A program made the translations under genes and the position numbers. Under the pieces are notes generated by a model that saw only the letters and a list, made by a program, of their open reading frames with translations, searched no databases and was not told the DNA's origin. Below, piece after piece: positions 8,133-17,901 of a stretch of DNA of 64,000 nt. Origin of the DNA: CAVQJU01 sp963729215 (lineage in GTDB: Bacteria > Acidobacteriota > Vicinamibacteria > Vicinamibacterales > CAVVIG01); contig CAVSND010000023.1 in assembly GCA_963729215.1 (NCBI GenBank), positions 186,001 to 250,000 of the forward strand. The letters are read 5' to 3'. Numbering within the stretch: the stretch's first letter is position 1; the number at the start of each line of letters is the position of its first letter.

Positions 8133-10343
8133 ATGCCGGCTGCCCTGAGGTCCGTCGATTACAAACCTGACGCGCGACCTACCAAGACTGTCAGTCCTGG
8201 AATCGGCAGCGCCCTGCGCGCGGACGATTTCGCGGCAGTCGAAGAGTTCCTGAATCTGCTCGCGCGCGCGGTCCGGCAGTTCCACACCTATCCGGCGACC
8301 AGCCCATTGTGCGCCGATGCCATTGCCGCGTGCCACAAAGTCTACGCCACGCTCGACCGGCGCGACCGCCTCGTCCTGCGCGTCACGCCCACCGAGCTCA
8401 TCGTGGACGAAATCGGCGTCGGCGCGGGGACGGTCGTGGAGCACGAGCTGGTTCGCCGTCTCCATCGCGCGCACATCGCGTCGATCGATTTCGACCGCAG
8501 CGCGTCCATCCGCGATTTCTCGCGTTTCTGCGCCGACATTGTCTTTTCCGAAGGCCTGGCGAAGACCAAGACCTCGCTTGTCGAGCAACTGACCGAGCAC
8601 GGCGTCGAAACCATCGTGCCGCACATGGCACACCGCCCGGAAGTGCTCAACGTCGGAGCGACCGCGCCGTCGGTCTGCACGCTCGTCGAGCACGAACGGA
8701 AGCGCCGCGAATCGCTGTTCGAGGCCAACGCGCCGATCAATCATCTCTATCCGCCCGACAAGGGCTGGGTACGCCTGGACCCGTCGTCGCAGTTCGACAT
8801 CGTCTCGCTCACCGATCTCGCGGTGCTGGTGAACGATCCCGGAGAAGTCGCGACGATCCTGCTGCGCCTGACGGACGATGACGGCGCCGGCGCGGGAACT
8901 CACGGGACGGCGCTCGAGCAGAAATTCACCGATGTCACGACGCTGTTCTCCTCGCTCGATCCGAGGCTTGCCCGCGTCATGTTCGGCAAGCTCGCGCGCG
9001 CGGTGCTGGAGCTCGAACCCGAGCGGCGGTCGGCGCTCCTGCAGCGGACGATTCTCCCCGGCCTGCTCGACGGACGGGCGGACGGCAACGTCCTCCGCGA
9101 TTTTCCCGACGTCGATCTGGCCGAGTCGCTGTGTCTGCTGCTCGAACTCGAGACCGCTGCCCCCGAAGTCCTGACGGCGGCGCTCAATCGCCTCGACCTC
9201 CCGGCCGAACGGCGCGAGACCGTGGTGCCGCTCATCGACGAAAAGCTGCGGGCCCGGCAGTCGGCGAGCGCGCGCGCGGACGATGCCGGCCTGGACAGGC
9301 ACGCGCGGCAGCTGATCAAGGTGCAGGCGGCGCCCGGCAAGGACTTCACGGAGTTCGCCGCCTTCGATCTGTCCATGGACGAACAGGTCGCCGCCGCGCT
9401 CGGCGGTGTGCGCGACTCCATCCGGGCGACGGATCTTCCGCTGGCGGAGCTGCAGTGCCTGCGGAGCCTCGTCCGGCTGGAACCGAATGTGACGGACGTG
9501 GGCGCGTTCCTTCAGAGGTCGCAGGGGCTGCTGGGCGATCTCGAGCGGGCCGCGCGTTGGCGCGACCTGGCCGCGCAGGCCGCGGGTTACCGGCAGCTGG
9601 CCGGCGAACTGCGCGAGCGCCGTCCCGATGTGGCCGATGCGATCGACCACGCGATCGCGGCGTTCTTTACGGCCGACCGCGCGGTCGCCATCGCCGAGCT
9701 CTATGAGCGGGACGGTGCCGGGCAGGGAAGCGCCGCGGCGCTCATCGAAGCCTTCGGCCCGGCGGTGGTGCCGGCCTGCGTCGGACTGCTGGACGACCCG
9801 GCGCGGGCATCGAGGAACCGATCGCTGGCGACGCTGATGTGCACGCATGCCGCGCTGCTGGCGCCGGCCCTCGTCGATGAACTCGCCCATTGCGGCATCG
9901 CGGCCAGGCGCGTGGGCGTCAGGGTGCTCGGGTTCGCCGGCGCCGGCTACGAAGCGGCGGTGGCCGAGCAGGTGAATCACGGCGACGAGCCCCTGGTGCG
10001 CGAAGCGCTCCGCGCGCTCGCGCGCATGGGAACCGGGCACGCGGGATCGGTCGTGGCCAGGCAGCTGCAGAACGGCAGCGACCGGAGCCGGGCTGCGGCC
10101 GAGGAGGCGCTGTGGCACTTTCCGCCGCCGCGCGCCGCCGCGCTCGTGCGGGAGCTCCTCGGCAACCATGACTTCGTCCTTCAGCATCCCGCCACCGCCA
10201 TGCACCTGCTCGAACGCGCGTCAAAGGCCGGCATCGAGGGTCTCAAGCCTGTGCTGGCTGAACTCGAGCCGCTGCGTTTCAGATTCTGGAACCCGAGCCT
10301 GGTCCGCATCGCGCTGAAGGCCAGGGAGCTGCGCGCGCGATGA
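8133..10343 (+). CDS. Large HEAT-repeat-like protein coupled to HD-GYP gene
   Basis: About 736 residues, soluble and without a signal peptide. The first 200 residues contain VEEFLNLLARAVRQFHTYPA and LVLRVTPTELIVDEIGVGAG, a region also hinted at in the N-terminus of the HD-GYP neighbour (LRRLAGTYPAGHPM, IDIIRGDVFLDGV). The last 200 residues are alpha-helical HEAT-like units (ASRNRSLATLMCTHAALLAP, VRVLGFAGAGYEAAVAEQ, LVREALRALARMGTGHAG). A TTG at 8097 is in frame, but the ATG at 8133 has an AAAGAG site just upstream. Its stop overlaps the start of the HD-GYP gene (ATGA), so the two are made together. A scaffold or sensor for the phosphodiesterase is the natural guess, but its function is not known. 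Confidence 0.75.
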   Translation: MPAALRSVDYKPDARPTKTVSPGIGSALRADDFAAVEEFLNLLARAVRQFHTYPATSPLCADAIAACHKVYATLDRRDRLVLRVTPTELIVDEIGVGAGTVVEHELVRRLHRAHIASIDFDRSASIRDFSRFCADIVFSEGLAKTKTSLVEQLTEHGVETIVPHMAHRPEVLNVGATAPSVCTLVEHERKRRESLFEANAPINHLYPPDKGWVRLDPSSQFDIVSLTDLAVLVNDPGEVATILLRLTDDDGAGAGTHGTALEQKFTDVTTLFSSLDPRLARVMFGKLARAVLELEPERRSALLQRTILPGLLDGRADGNVLRDFPDVDLAESLCLLLELETAAPEVLTAALNRLDLPAERRETVVPLIDEKLRARQSASARADDAGLDRHARQLIKVQAAPGKDFTEFAAFDLSMDEQVAAALGGVRDSIRATDLPLAELQCLRSLVRLEPNVTDVGAFLQRSQGLLGDLERAARWRDLAAQAAGYRQLAGELRERRPDVADAIDHAIAAFFTADRAVAIAELYERDGAGQGSAAALIEAFGPAVVPACVGLLDDPARASRNRSLATLMCTHAALLAPALVDELAHCGIAARRVGVRVLGFAGAGYEAAVAEQVNHGDEPLVREALRALARMGTGHAGSVVARQLQNGSDRSRAAAEEALWHFPPPRAAALVRELLGNHDFVLQHPATAMHLLERASKAGIEGLKPVLAELEPLRFRFWNPSLVRIALKARELRAR

Positions 10344-11731
10344 CGAACGCACCCGGCTCCGCGTCCACGCCGGGACCGCTTCCGGTCCTCAAGGGCTTCG
10401 CGAGCCTGCGGCGGCTGGCCGGCACCTATCCAGCCGGGCATCCGATGCTGACGCAGAAGCTCAAGGAGCTCGAGGATCTCATTCAGCAGCACCTGCGGGT
10501 CGATCCGACGCTCCGAATCGACATCATCCGCGGCGACGTCTTTCTGGACGGCGTGTCATTCGGCCGTGACGATCCGGCGAGCGCGCAGGTCGTGCGCGAG
10601 CTCGGCGATCTGGGGATCGACAGCATTCACGTCCGCGAAGGCGTCGGGCGCGACGAGCTGCTCGCGACCGCCGAGTTTCTCTGGCAGATCAAGGACGTGC
10701 ACGCCGAGCCCGTCGAGGAGCAGCTGGCGCGCCGCAACATCCGGCACGTCAGTCTGGGCAAGATCGTGGCGCTCGACACGCGGTGGAGCTCACGGCAATG
10801 GCCGGACGCGCCGACGGGCACGCTCGACCCGGATTACGCCGAGTCGCTGGTGCTGGCGCAGGAAACCTTCGACAACACCAGCGCCGGCAAGAAGCTCGAT
10901 CTCGTGACGGTCCGCGATCTCGTGCAGCTGCTCATTCACCGTGTGGCGCGCAGCAACGCGGCGCTGGGCCAGATTCTCGCCGTCAAGATGTACGAGAACC
11001 TGACGTACTGCCACTCGGTCAACGTCGCGATGCTGAGCCTGCTGCTCGGCAAGCAGCTCGGGCTGGACGAACTGGACATGGCCGCGCTCGTCGAAGCCGC
11101 GCTGCTGCACGACATCGGCAAAACGCGGATTCCCCTCGAAATCGTCAAGAAGCCCGGCGCGCTCGACCGGCGCGAACGAAAACTCATCGAGGCGCACACG
11201 GTGCTTGGCGCCGAGATACTCGTGCAGATCGAGGGGTTGCGGCCGCTCACGCCAGTCGTGGCGCTCGAGCATCATCGGGGTGTGACCGGCACCGGCTACC
11301 CGGATGTGGGCGATCTTGTCCCGCACTTCATGAGCCAGATCGTGTCGGTCGCCGACATCTACGAGGCCATCACCGGCGCGCGGTCCTATCAGGATCCCAC
11401 GCCGCCCGAGCATGCGTGCCTCATCCTGGCGCGTCTTGCCGGGCAGAAGCTCAACGCCGACCTCGTCAAGGCCTTCGTCAACGCGATCACGTTCTTCCCG
11501 CTGGGCTCCGTGGTCCGCACGAATCGGGACGAAATCGGCGTCGTCGTGCGCACGAACCACGCCGACCCGCTGCATCCGATGCTCACGCTCGTCGACGCCA
11601 ACCAGAACCCGTCGGTGAGTGTCGATACGTGCAGCAGGGACGGCTCGGGCGGCTACGAGCGGCATATCCTCGAGACCATCAGGCCCCCCGAAGGGCTCGA
11701 AATGTCGAAGTTCCTGGCAGCCGCGGCCTGA
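10340..11731 (+). CDS. HD-GYP domain phosphodiesterase-like protein
   Basis: 463 residues. The N-terminal 200 residues have no named domain. The C-terminal half is an HD-GYP domain: His225 (CHSVNVA), the HD pair at 257-258 (LLHDIGKTRIP), His286, the His pair 311-312 and GYP at 319-321, then ADIYEAIT. HD-GYP proteins hydrolyse c-di-GMP or related dinucleotides in the cytoplasm. The signature is slightly off: HHRGVTGTGYP replaces the usual HHExxDGxGYP, so the acidic residues in that loop are missing although the metal histidines remain. Activity is likely but not assured. It is coupled by a 4-base overlap to the HEAT-like gene. A half copy of repeat R2 follows 33 bases after the stop. Confidence 0.85.
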   Translation: MTNAPGSASTPGPLPVLKGFASLRRLAGTYPAGHPMLTQKLKELEDLIQQHLRVDPTLRIDIIRGDVFLDGVSFGRDDPASAQVVRELGDLGIDSIHVREGVGRDELLATAEFLWQIKDVHAEPVEEQLARRNIRHVSLGKIVALDTRWSSRQWPDAPTGTLDPDYAESLVLAQETFDNTSAGKKLDLVTVRDLVQLLIHRVARSNAALGQILAVKMYENLTYCHSVNVAMLSLLLGKQLGLDELDMAALVEAALLHDIGKTRIPLEIVKKPGALDRRERKLIEAHTVLGAEILVQIEGLRPLTPVVALEHHRGVTGTGYPDVGDLVPHFMSQIVSVADIYEAITGARSYQDPTPPEHACLILARLAGQKLNADLVKAFVNAITFFPLGSVVRTNRDEIGVVVRTNHADPLHPMLTLVDANQNPSVSVDTCSRDGSGGYERHILETIRPPEGLEMSKFLAAAA

Positions 11732-11764
11732 CGGCCGGCTCATCCTCAGCTCTCGCCTCAGCCT

Positions 11765-11838
11765 TGATTTCCGCGTATTTCTTCGTTCTACGTTTTACGT
11801 TCTACATTCAGGGCGGGGTGTTTCAGCGCCCTGCTTAG
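11765..11838. repeat. Repeat R2, 3' half only
   Basis: Matches the right half of the elements at 18629 and 63114: a TTTCCGCGTATTT lead, TTCGTTCTACGTTTTACG, then TACATTCAGGGCGGGGTG and a terminal TCAGCGCCCTGCTTAG. The hairpin GGGCG...CGCCC near the right end is kept. The left arm is absent. It lies after the HD-GYP gene and ahead of the ankyrin gene. Confidence 0.75.
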
Positions 11839-11899
11839 AGGCTCTTTTGCTGGGGATTCGGCCCGTCCGCGATAAACTTGTGGATCCGTGAGGATTCAC

Positions 11900-13456
11900 A
11901 TGCGCCTTGTCGCGCCGGCATTCGTCACGCTTTCGATCCTGGGGGCGACGGTCGGGGCCGCTGCCCCCGCCGACGACGTCCGCCTCGCCGAGGCGGCCAT
12001 GAAGCGCGACACCGCGACGGTGCGTGCGCTCGTCGATCGGAAGGTTGACGTCAACGCGCCCGGGCGCGACGGCACCCCCGCACTGCACTGGCTGGTTCGA
12101 GTCGACGACCTCGAGACCGCCCGGCTGTTGATTCGCGCCGGCGCAGATACCAGGCGCGCGGATCGGTACGGCGTCACGCCCTTGTACCTGGCGTGCGCGA
12201 ACGGGAACGCCGCGATGATTCAGCTGCTGCTCGAGGTGGGCGCCGATCCCAACCAGGCCGACCCGACCGGCGAGACCCCGTTGATGACGGCGTCACGCGT
12301 CGGGAATCTCGACGCCGTGAAAGTGCTGCTCGACCGCGGGGCCGTGCTCGATGCCAGGGATCCGACATTCCAGCAGACGGCGCTGATGATCGCCGTCCGG
12401 GAAAACCATCCCGACCTGGTGCGAATGCTCGTCGAGCGACGCGCCGACGTGAATGCGCAGACGCGTACCGGCGCCACCCCGCCCTGGGTGCTGCCGAACT
12501 CGGTCCCTGGCTTCGGCCACGGCATCGGCATCGTCCGCGGGGGCCTGCCGGAACGGGGCTCGCGATACCTGATTCCCGGAGCCCTGACGCCGCTTCTCTA
12601 CGCCGCGCGGGATGGCCGTCTGGATTCCGCGCGCACGCTCCTGGCCGCGGGCGCCGATATCGAGCGCGCCGACGCCAACGGCATCACGCCCTTGCTGATG
12701 GCCATCAGCAACAATCACATGGACGTCGCGCGTTTTCTCCTGGAGAGCGGCGCGAACATCAACGTGATGGACTGGTACGGCCGGACGCCGCTCTGGGCCG
12801 CGGTTGAAACGCGCAACATGGACGTCAACAACGCCGAGCCTTTCGAGAACGGCGTCGACCGGGCGCCCGTCCTCGATCTGATCCGCGTGCTGCTCGATCG
12901 CGGCGCCGATCCGAACACGCGCACGAAAGAGACGCCGCCTATCAGGCGACAGATGCTTCCGGTCACCGGTTCGCTCTCGTGGGTGGACTTTACCGGCCAG
13001 ACGCCGTTTCTCACGGCCTCCCTGTCGGGCGATCTCGCGGTGATGCGGCTGCTGCTCGAGTACGGCGCGGATCCTTACATTCCGACGTTTGGCGGCACGA
13101 CGGCGCTGATGGCGGCGGCCGGCATTAACTGGGTCGTCGATCAGACGTACGACGAAGGGCCGAAGGCGCTGCTCGAGGCCGTGAGGTTGTGCGCGGACGA
13201 GCTCGGCATGGACGTGAACGCGGTCAACTCGATGGGCCTGACGGCCATCCACGGCGCGGCGAACCGCGGCTCGGACGACATCATTCGCTTCCTGGTCGCG
13301 CGCGGCGCGAAGCTCGACGTCAAGGACAAGGAAGGCCGGACGCCGCTGACGTGGGCCGGCGGTGTGTTTCTCGCGACGCATCCCGCCAAACCGAAGCCGG
13401 GTTCGATGGCGCTGATCAGCGAATTGCTCGCGAAGCCGGAGGCGGCCCGGCGATGA
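11900..13456 (+). CDS. Exported ankyrin-repeat protein
   Basis: 518 residues with a signal peptide (MRLVAPAFVTLSILGATVGA). At least nine ankyrin units follow, for example DGTPALHWLVRVDDLETARL, YGVTPLYLACANGNAAMIQL, TGETPLMTASRVGNLDAVKV and NGITPLLMAISNNHMDVARF. A longer non-repeat insertion with MDVNNAEPFENGVDRAPVLD falls around residue 310. The repeats form a protein-binding solenoid outside the cytoplasm. A GTG at 11888 is in frame, but the ATG at 11900 has GTGAGGA at the right spacing. Its end overlaps the start of the DUF1592 gene (ATGA at 13453-13456). Ankyrin genes next to DUF1592/DUF1552 pairs are familiar in Acidobacteriota, and the partner proteins are the likely ligands. Confidence 0.87.
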   Translation: MRLVAPAFVTLSILGATVGAAAPADDVRLAEAAMKRDTATVRALVDRKVDVNAPGRDGTPALHWLVRVDDLETARLLIRAGADTRRADRYGVTPLYLACANGNAAMIQLLLEVGADPNQADPTGETPLMTASRVGNLDAVKVLLDRGAVLDARDPTFQQTALMIAVRENHPDLVRMLVERRADVNAQTRTGATPPWVLPNSVPGFGHGIGIVRGGLPERGSRYLIPGALTPLLYAARDGRLDSARTLLAAGADIERADANGITPLLMAISNNHMDVARFLLESGANINVMDWYGRTPLWAAVETRNMDVNNAEPFENGVDRAPVLDLIRVLLDRGADPNTRTKETPPIRRQMLPVTGSLSWVDFTGQTPFLTASLSGDLAVMRLLLEYGADPYIPTFGGTTALMAAAGINWVVDQTYDEGPKALLEAVRLCADELGMDVNAVNSMGLTAIHGAANRGSDDIIRFLVARGAKLDVKDKEGRTPLTWAGGVFLATHPAKPKPGSMALISELLAKPEAARR

Positions 13457-15769
13457 ACGTGGGCTTCAAACAGCTGCTGCCGTTCGCCATCACATGGGCC
13501 GTCGTGCTCCCGATGGCGTCGCTCGGCGCGCAGTCGGGCAGCCCGCCGCTTCCTCGCGTTCCACCCGCGGCGGCCCCGTCCACGCCGGCTTCCGCACTGC
13601 TCACGCAGTACCTGCGTCACCTGTCACAACGGGCGGCTGAAGACAGCCGGTCTCGCCCTCGACGCACTCAGCCTCGATCGCGTCGGCGGCGACGCGGAGA
13701 CCTGGGAAAAGGTCGTCGTGAAAGTGCGTTCGGGGATGATGCCGCCCTCTGGCGCCCGCCGCCCGGAACGTACGGCGCTCGATGCGTTCGCTACCGACCT
13801 GGAAATGCGCCTCGACAAGGCCGCGGCTCCCGGCGCTGGCCTCGACGCGCCCTCCATGCACCGGCTGAACCGCACGGAGTACGCCAACGCGATTCGGGAT
13901 CTCCTGGCGCTCGACGTGGACGTATCGGTGCTGCTTCCGGCCGACGCCTCGAGCGACGGCTTCGACAACATCGCCGACGCCCTGAGCGTTTCGCCCTCGC
14001 TCATCCAGGGCTACGTGACGGCCGCGATGAAGATCAGCCGCCGTGCCGTCGGCGATCGCACGCTCACGCCGACGCAAGTCACGTATCCGGCGCCGGGCGG
14101 GCTCGCCCAGGATCGGCACATCGAAGGCCTGCCGCTCGGCACGCGCGGCGGGATGCTGGTGCACCACACGTTCCCGCTGGATGCGGAATACGAGTTCGGC
14201 GTGACCGGCGGCGTCGGATTCGGCGGTGGTGGCGGCGGGGCGGCGGTCGACGTCACGCTCGACGGCGAGAAAATCGCGACGACGACGCCGCGCAGCTTCA
14301 GGCTGAACGTGACGGCGGGACCGCACACGATCGGCGCCGCGCTGGTGGACAAGGTGCGCTCGGCCGGCGTGGACGAGGCGTATTCGGACTTCCGCAACAA
14401 CTCCACGTTCACCGCGGCCGGCGGCATCCAGACGGTGGTGATTACGGGACCGTACAAGGCCACCAGCCCGGGCGACACGCCGAGCCGGCGCCGCGTGCTG
14501 GTGTGCAAGCCGTCTCCCGCCGAGGAAACCAGCTGCGCGCGTCAGATCGTGACGACTCTCGCGCGCCGGGCGTTCCGGCGCCCGCCGCAGCCCGCCGAAA
14601 TCGAGCTGCTGATGGGCTTCTACCAGCAGGGGCGCAACGGGACGGATTTCGAAACGGGTATCCAGCACGCGCTCGCGCGTATCCTCGTGTCCCCCGCGTT
14701 CCTGTTTCGCGTCGAGGCGGAACCGAAAGGCCTGGTTGCCGGCGCGGCGTATCGCCTGAGCGATCTCGATCTCGCCTCGCGCCTGTCGTTCTTCCTCTGG
14801 AGCAGCGTGCCGGACGACGAGCTGCTCGACGTGGCGTCAAAGGGCCGGCTCCGCGACCCAAAGGTGCTCGATGGGCAGGTGAAGCGCATGCTCGCCGATC
14901 CGAAATCGGCGGCGCTGACGGCCAACTTCGCCGGCCAGTGGCTCTACCTGCGCGATCTCGCGACGGTGCAGACGTCGGCTAAGGACTTCGACGACAACCT
15001 GCGTCAGGCATTTCGCCGCGAGACGGAAATGCTGTTCGACAACGTCGTTCGCGAAGACCGGAGCGTGATCGATCTGATCAACGCCGACTACACGTTCGTC
15101 GACGAACGGCTCGCGCGGCACTACGGTATTCCCGATATTCATGGCAGTTACTTCCGGCGCGTGTCTCTGTCTGCGGACAGCCCGCGTCGAGGGTTGCTCG
15201 GGCAGGGCAGCATGCTGACCGTGACGTCGGTGGCGACGCGGACCTCGCCGGTGCAGCGAGGCAGGTGGATTCTTGAAAATCTGCTCGGGACACCCGCGCC
15301 GATTCCGCCGCCGGGCGTGGACACGAATCTCGAAAAGGATCCCGAGGCGGTCAAGGCGACTTCGCTGCGGCAGCGCCTCGAGGCGCATCGCGGGAACCCC
15401 GTGTGTGCGTCGTGCCACAAAATCATGGACCCGATCGGATTCGGTCTGGAGAACTTCGATCTGGTGGGCGGCTGGCGCGACCGCGACGGACGCACGCCGG
15501 TCGACGCATCGGGGCAGCTGGTCGATGGCACCAAAATCAATGGTCCGGCCGATCTGCGGCAGGCGCTGCTCAGCCGCTCTGACGCGTTCGTCACGACCGC
15601 GACCGTCCGGCTGCTCACGTATGCGCTTGGCCGGCCGGTTCATTACGACGACATGCCGGTCGTGCGCGCCATTGTGAGGCGGGGTGCGCAGAACGACTAT
15701 CATTTCTCGTCGCTGGTGCTCGGGGTCGTCGAGAGCGCGCCGTTTCAGATGAAAATGAAGAAGTCCTAG
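13453..15769 (+). CDS. Exported DUF1587/DUF1592/DUF1588/DUF1585 cytochrome-like protein, frameshifted
   Basis: The start ATG at 13453 opens a signal peptide (MNVGFKQLLPFAITWAVVLP). At 13611-13612 one extra C shifts the frame. Restoring it gives QYCVTCHNGRLKTAGLALDA, an N-terminal haem c site of the type expected in this family. The rest, open from at least 13718, shows the usual order: MHRLNRTEYANAIRDLLALD (DUF1587), a carbohydrate-binding-like insert, RRAFRRPPQPAEIELLMGFY (DUF1595), LASRLSFFLWSSVPDDELLD (DUF1592), VTSVATRTSPVQRGRWILEN with CASCHKIMDPIGFGLENFD (DUF1588, second haem site), and a C-terminal DUF1585. Joined length is one base over a multiple of three. These proteins are thought to be periplasmic electron carriers working with DUF1552 partners, of unknown substrate. 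They lie in one operon with the genes on both sides. Confidence 0.8.
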
Positions 15770-15781
15770 GAGCCTGGGAAC

Positions 15782-17107
15782 ATGGCATTCCTCACGAAGA
15801 AGCACCTGTCGCGGCGCACGTTCCTCAACGGCGTGGGGGTCACGATCGCGCTGCCGTTTCTCGAATCGATGGTGCCGGCCGGCACGCCGCTCGCCCAGAC
15901 GGCGGCGACTGGCCGGACGCGTCTGGGATGCATCTACATCCCGCACGGCGCGACGATGGACAAGTGGACGCCGGCGGCGGCCGGCAAGAGCTTCGAGCTG
16001 ACGGAAATCCTGCAGCCGCTCGCCCCATTCCGCGAGCGGCTGAATATCATCAGCGATCTCAGCCATCCGCAGGCCTATGGCGGCGGCTCGGCGACTTCCA
16101 ATCACAATCGTTCGGCGGCGACGTTCCTGAGCGGCGCGCACGCCGAAGCCGGCCCGCAGGCCCATCTCGGCATCACGATGGATCAGTTCGCGGCGCGCAA
16201 GATCGGACAGGACACGCCGCTGCCGTCACTCGAACTGATGATCGAGGACGCGACGCTCAGCTGCGGCGACGGTCTCAGCTGCGCCTATCGCGACACGATT
16301 TCCTGGCAGGGCCCGACGTCTCCGCTGCCGATGCAGAACAACCCGCAGGTGGTCTTCGAGCGGCTGTTCGGCGACGGCAGCACCGACGCCGAACGCCGCG
16401 ACCGCCGGCAGCAGTCCCTCAGCCTGCTCGACTCGGTGGTCGGCGAAGTCTCGTCGCTGCAGCGCACGCTGCCCGCCGCGGATCGCGGCCGCGTCGATCA
16501 GTATCTGGGCGACGTCCGCGAGATCGAGCGCCGCATTCAGAAAGCCGCGCAGCAGGCCTCGGCGGACCTCTCGCTGCCGGACGCGCCCGCGGGCGCCCCC
16601 AAGGACGTCGAGGCGCACATCAAGCTGATGTTCGATCTCCAGGTGCTCGCCTGGCAGGCGGATATCACGCGGGTGACCACGATGCTGCTCGCGAAAGAGC
16701 TGAGCAACGCCGTGTATGCGAAGAGCGGCGTCCGCGACGCGTTCCACATCCTGTCGCACCACTCGAACATCCGCGAGAATCAGGACCGCTTCGCGGTATT
16801 GAACCGCTATCACGTGGGATTGTTCGCCTACCTCCTCGGCAAGCTGCAGGCGATTCCCGACGGCGACGGGACGCTGCTCGATCACTCGATGGTGCTGTAC
16901 GGCAGCGCCATGAGCGATGCCAACCAGCACAACCACGGGCCGCTGCCAGTCATCCTGGCGGGCGGCGCATCCGGCCGGCTCACCGGCGGGCGTCACATCC
17001 GGAACACGCCGGACACGACGATGTCGAACCTGCTCCTCGCGATGCTCGACAAACTCGGCGTGCCGACCGAGAAGTTCGGCGACAGCACGGGGATGCTTGC
17101 GATCTAG
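15782..17107 (+). CDS. DUF1552 exported protein, Tat-type leader
   Basis: 441 residues. The leader reads LSRRTFLNGVGVTIALPFLE, a twin-arginine signal as is usual for DUF1552. The body shows family landmarks: RLGCIYIPHGATMDKWTP, then LSHPQAYGGGSATSNHNRSA, MVLYGSAMSDANQHNHGPLP, and a C-terminal NLLLAMLDKLGVP. The fold is related to sulfatase/DUF1501-like proteins, but no activity has been shown. An AGGAG site sits 7-11 bases before the ATG, 12 bases after the DUF1592 stop. The DUF1592-DUF1552 pair is a recurring unit in Planctomycetes and Acidobacteriota. Export through Tat implies cytoplasmic folding or cofactor insertion. Confidence 0.88.
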   Translation: MAFLTKKHLSRRTFLNGVGVTIALPFLESMVPAGTPLAQTAATGRTRLGCIYIPHGATMDKWTPAAAGKSFELTEILQPLAPFRERLNIISDLSHPQAYGGGSATSNHNRSAATFLSGAHAEAGPQAHLGITMDQFAARKIGQDTPLPSLELMIEDATLSCGDGLSCAYRDTISWQGPTSPLPMQNNPQVVFERLFGDGSTDAERRDRRQQSLSLLDSVVGEVSSLQRTLPAADRGRVDQYLGDVREIERRIQKAAQQASADLSLPDAPAGAPKDVEAHIKLMFDLQVLAWQADITRVTTMLLAKELSNAVYAKSGVRDAFHILSHHSNIRENQDRFAVLNRYHVGLFAYLLGKLQAIPDGDGTLLDHSMVLYGSAMSDANQHNHGPLPVILAGGASGRLTGGRHIRNTPDTTMSNLLLAMLDKLGVPTEKFGDSTGMLAI

Positions 17108-17111
17108 ACGG

Positions 17112-17217
17112 CGAATTTAGTCATCTGGTTATCTAGTCATCTGGTCATCGTTGTCCAATTGAGCAATTGGGCAATGGAAGAACGATGACTGAGATGACTA
17201 GATGACCAGATTCGCGA
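17112..17217. repeat. Low-complexity inverted array (AGTCATCTGGT units)
   Basis: Between two convergent genes. The left arm repeats AGTCATCTGGT-like units (about 3, TTAGTCATCTGGTTATCTAG and on). The right arm repeats the reverse complement (GATGACTGAGATGACTAG, ATGACCAGA). A separate small hairpin, CCAATTGAGCAATTGG, sits in the middle. Folded as RNA from either strand it makes a long hairpin, so a two-way terminator or transcript-end structure is plausible. It is far less GC-rich than its surroundings. Confidence 0.7.
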
Positions 17218-17220
17218 TTG

Positions 17221-17901
17221 CTAGATTGCGGGACCGGCGGCGAGGGAATCGACGAAATGCCGCCAGGACGGTGTCGCGGTTTCTTCGAGCTCGGCGCCGC
17301 ACCACTGTTCATCGGTCGTGGATGAGCGGCCCGTCCACACACGGTGCGCCTTCACCGTGATCCCCACCTGCGGCAGCGTGATGTCGAACATGGCCGGGAT
17401 ATCGGCCTGCTGGCTGAACGCGAGCCGGACCCCGCCGTGGCTCATGTCGATAATCTGAGCCAGCGCGTCCGCGGCGTTCACGCGTACGGTGCCGGCGACC
17501 TGTTTGCGCAGCCATCGCCGGATAGCCGGCTGCGTCCGATGGCCCTGCGCGATCGCCGACCGCACGATGGCCAGAAAATCCGGGTTGTCGAGCGGCGCCG
17601 CCACGAAGATCGCGCCCTGGCGCCTGGCTTCCGCCTCGAACGTCGCGTCCGGCCACTCGTTCGTGATGATGACCGGCAGATTCGGATGATCGAGCCGGCT
17701 GCGAATGGCCAGCTGCAGTCCATTGAACGCGCCCAGCCGCACGTCGGCCACGAGCACGTCCGGCGTCACCGAATCCAACAACTTTTTGGCTTCCGCCAGC
17801 GACGACACGGCGGCCACCAGGTGGCCGTCCCCCGAAAGAAGGGCATCGGTCCGCCAGAGGACATCCGGATCGGCGTTGACCAGAATCACAAGCGGGGCCA
17901 T
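17221..17901 (-). CDS. Response-regulator receiver + PilZ protein
   Basis: 226 residues. The N-terminal half is a receiver domain: MAPLVILVNADPDVLWRTDA, the phospho-acceptor Asp in DVLVADVRLGAFNGLQLAIR, and a Thr/Asn switch region PVIITNEWPD. The lysine near the end of the fold is not obvious (FVAAPLDNPDF). The C-terminal half looks like a PilZ domain (VNAADALAQIIDMSHGGVRL, with a D-x-S-x-x-G motif), but the Arg-rich RxxxR motif is weak. It would link phosphorylation or a pseudo-signal to c-di-GMP binding in the cytoplasm. An upstream frame to 18012 exists, but the start at 17901 begins at the domain and has a GGAG site. The LRL-x(3)-NGL phrase is shared with 19517 and 21168. Confidence 0.78.
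   Translation of the reverse strand: MAPLVILVNADPDVLWRTDALLSGDGHLVAAVSSLAEAKKLLDSVTPDVLVADVRLGAFNGLQLAIRSRLDHPNLPVIITNEWPDATFEAEARRQGAIFVAAPLDNPDFLAIVRSAIAQGHRTQPAIRRWLRKQVAGTVRVNAADALAQIIDMSHGGVRLAFSQQADIPAMFDITLPQVGITVKAHRVWTGRSSTTDEQWCGAELEETATPSWRHFVDSLAAGPAI

Noticed and set aside
7977..10205. 742-codon open frame on the minus strand opposite the HEAT-like gene
   Set aside because: It mirrors codon-position GC bias of the plus-strand gene, is Arg/Gln/His-rich without domains, and has no ribosome site.
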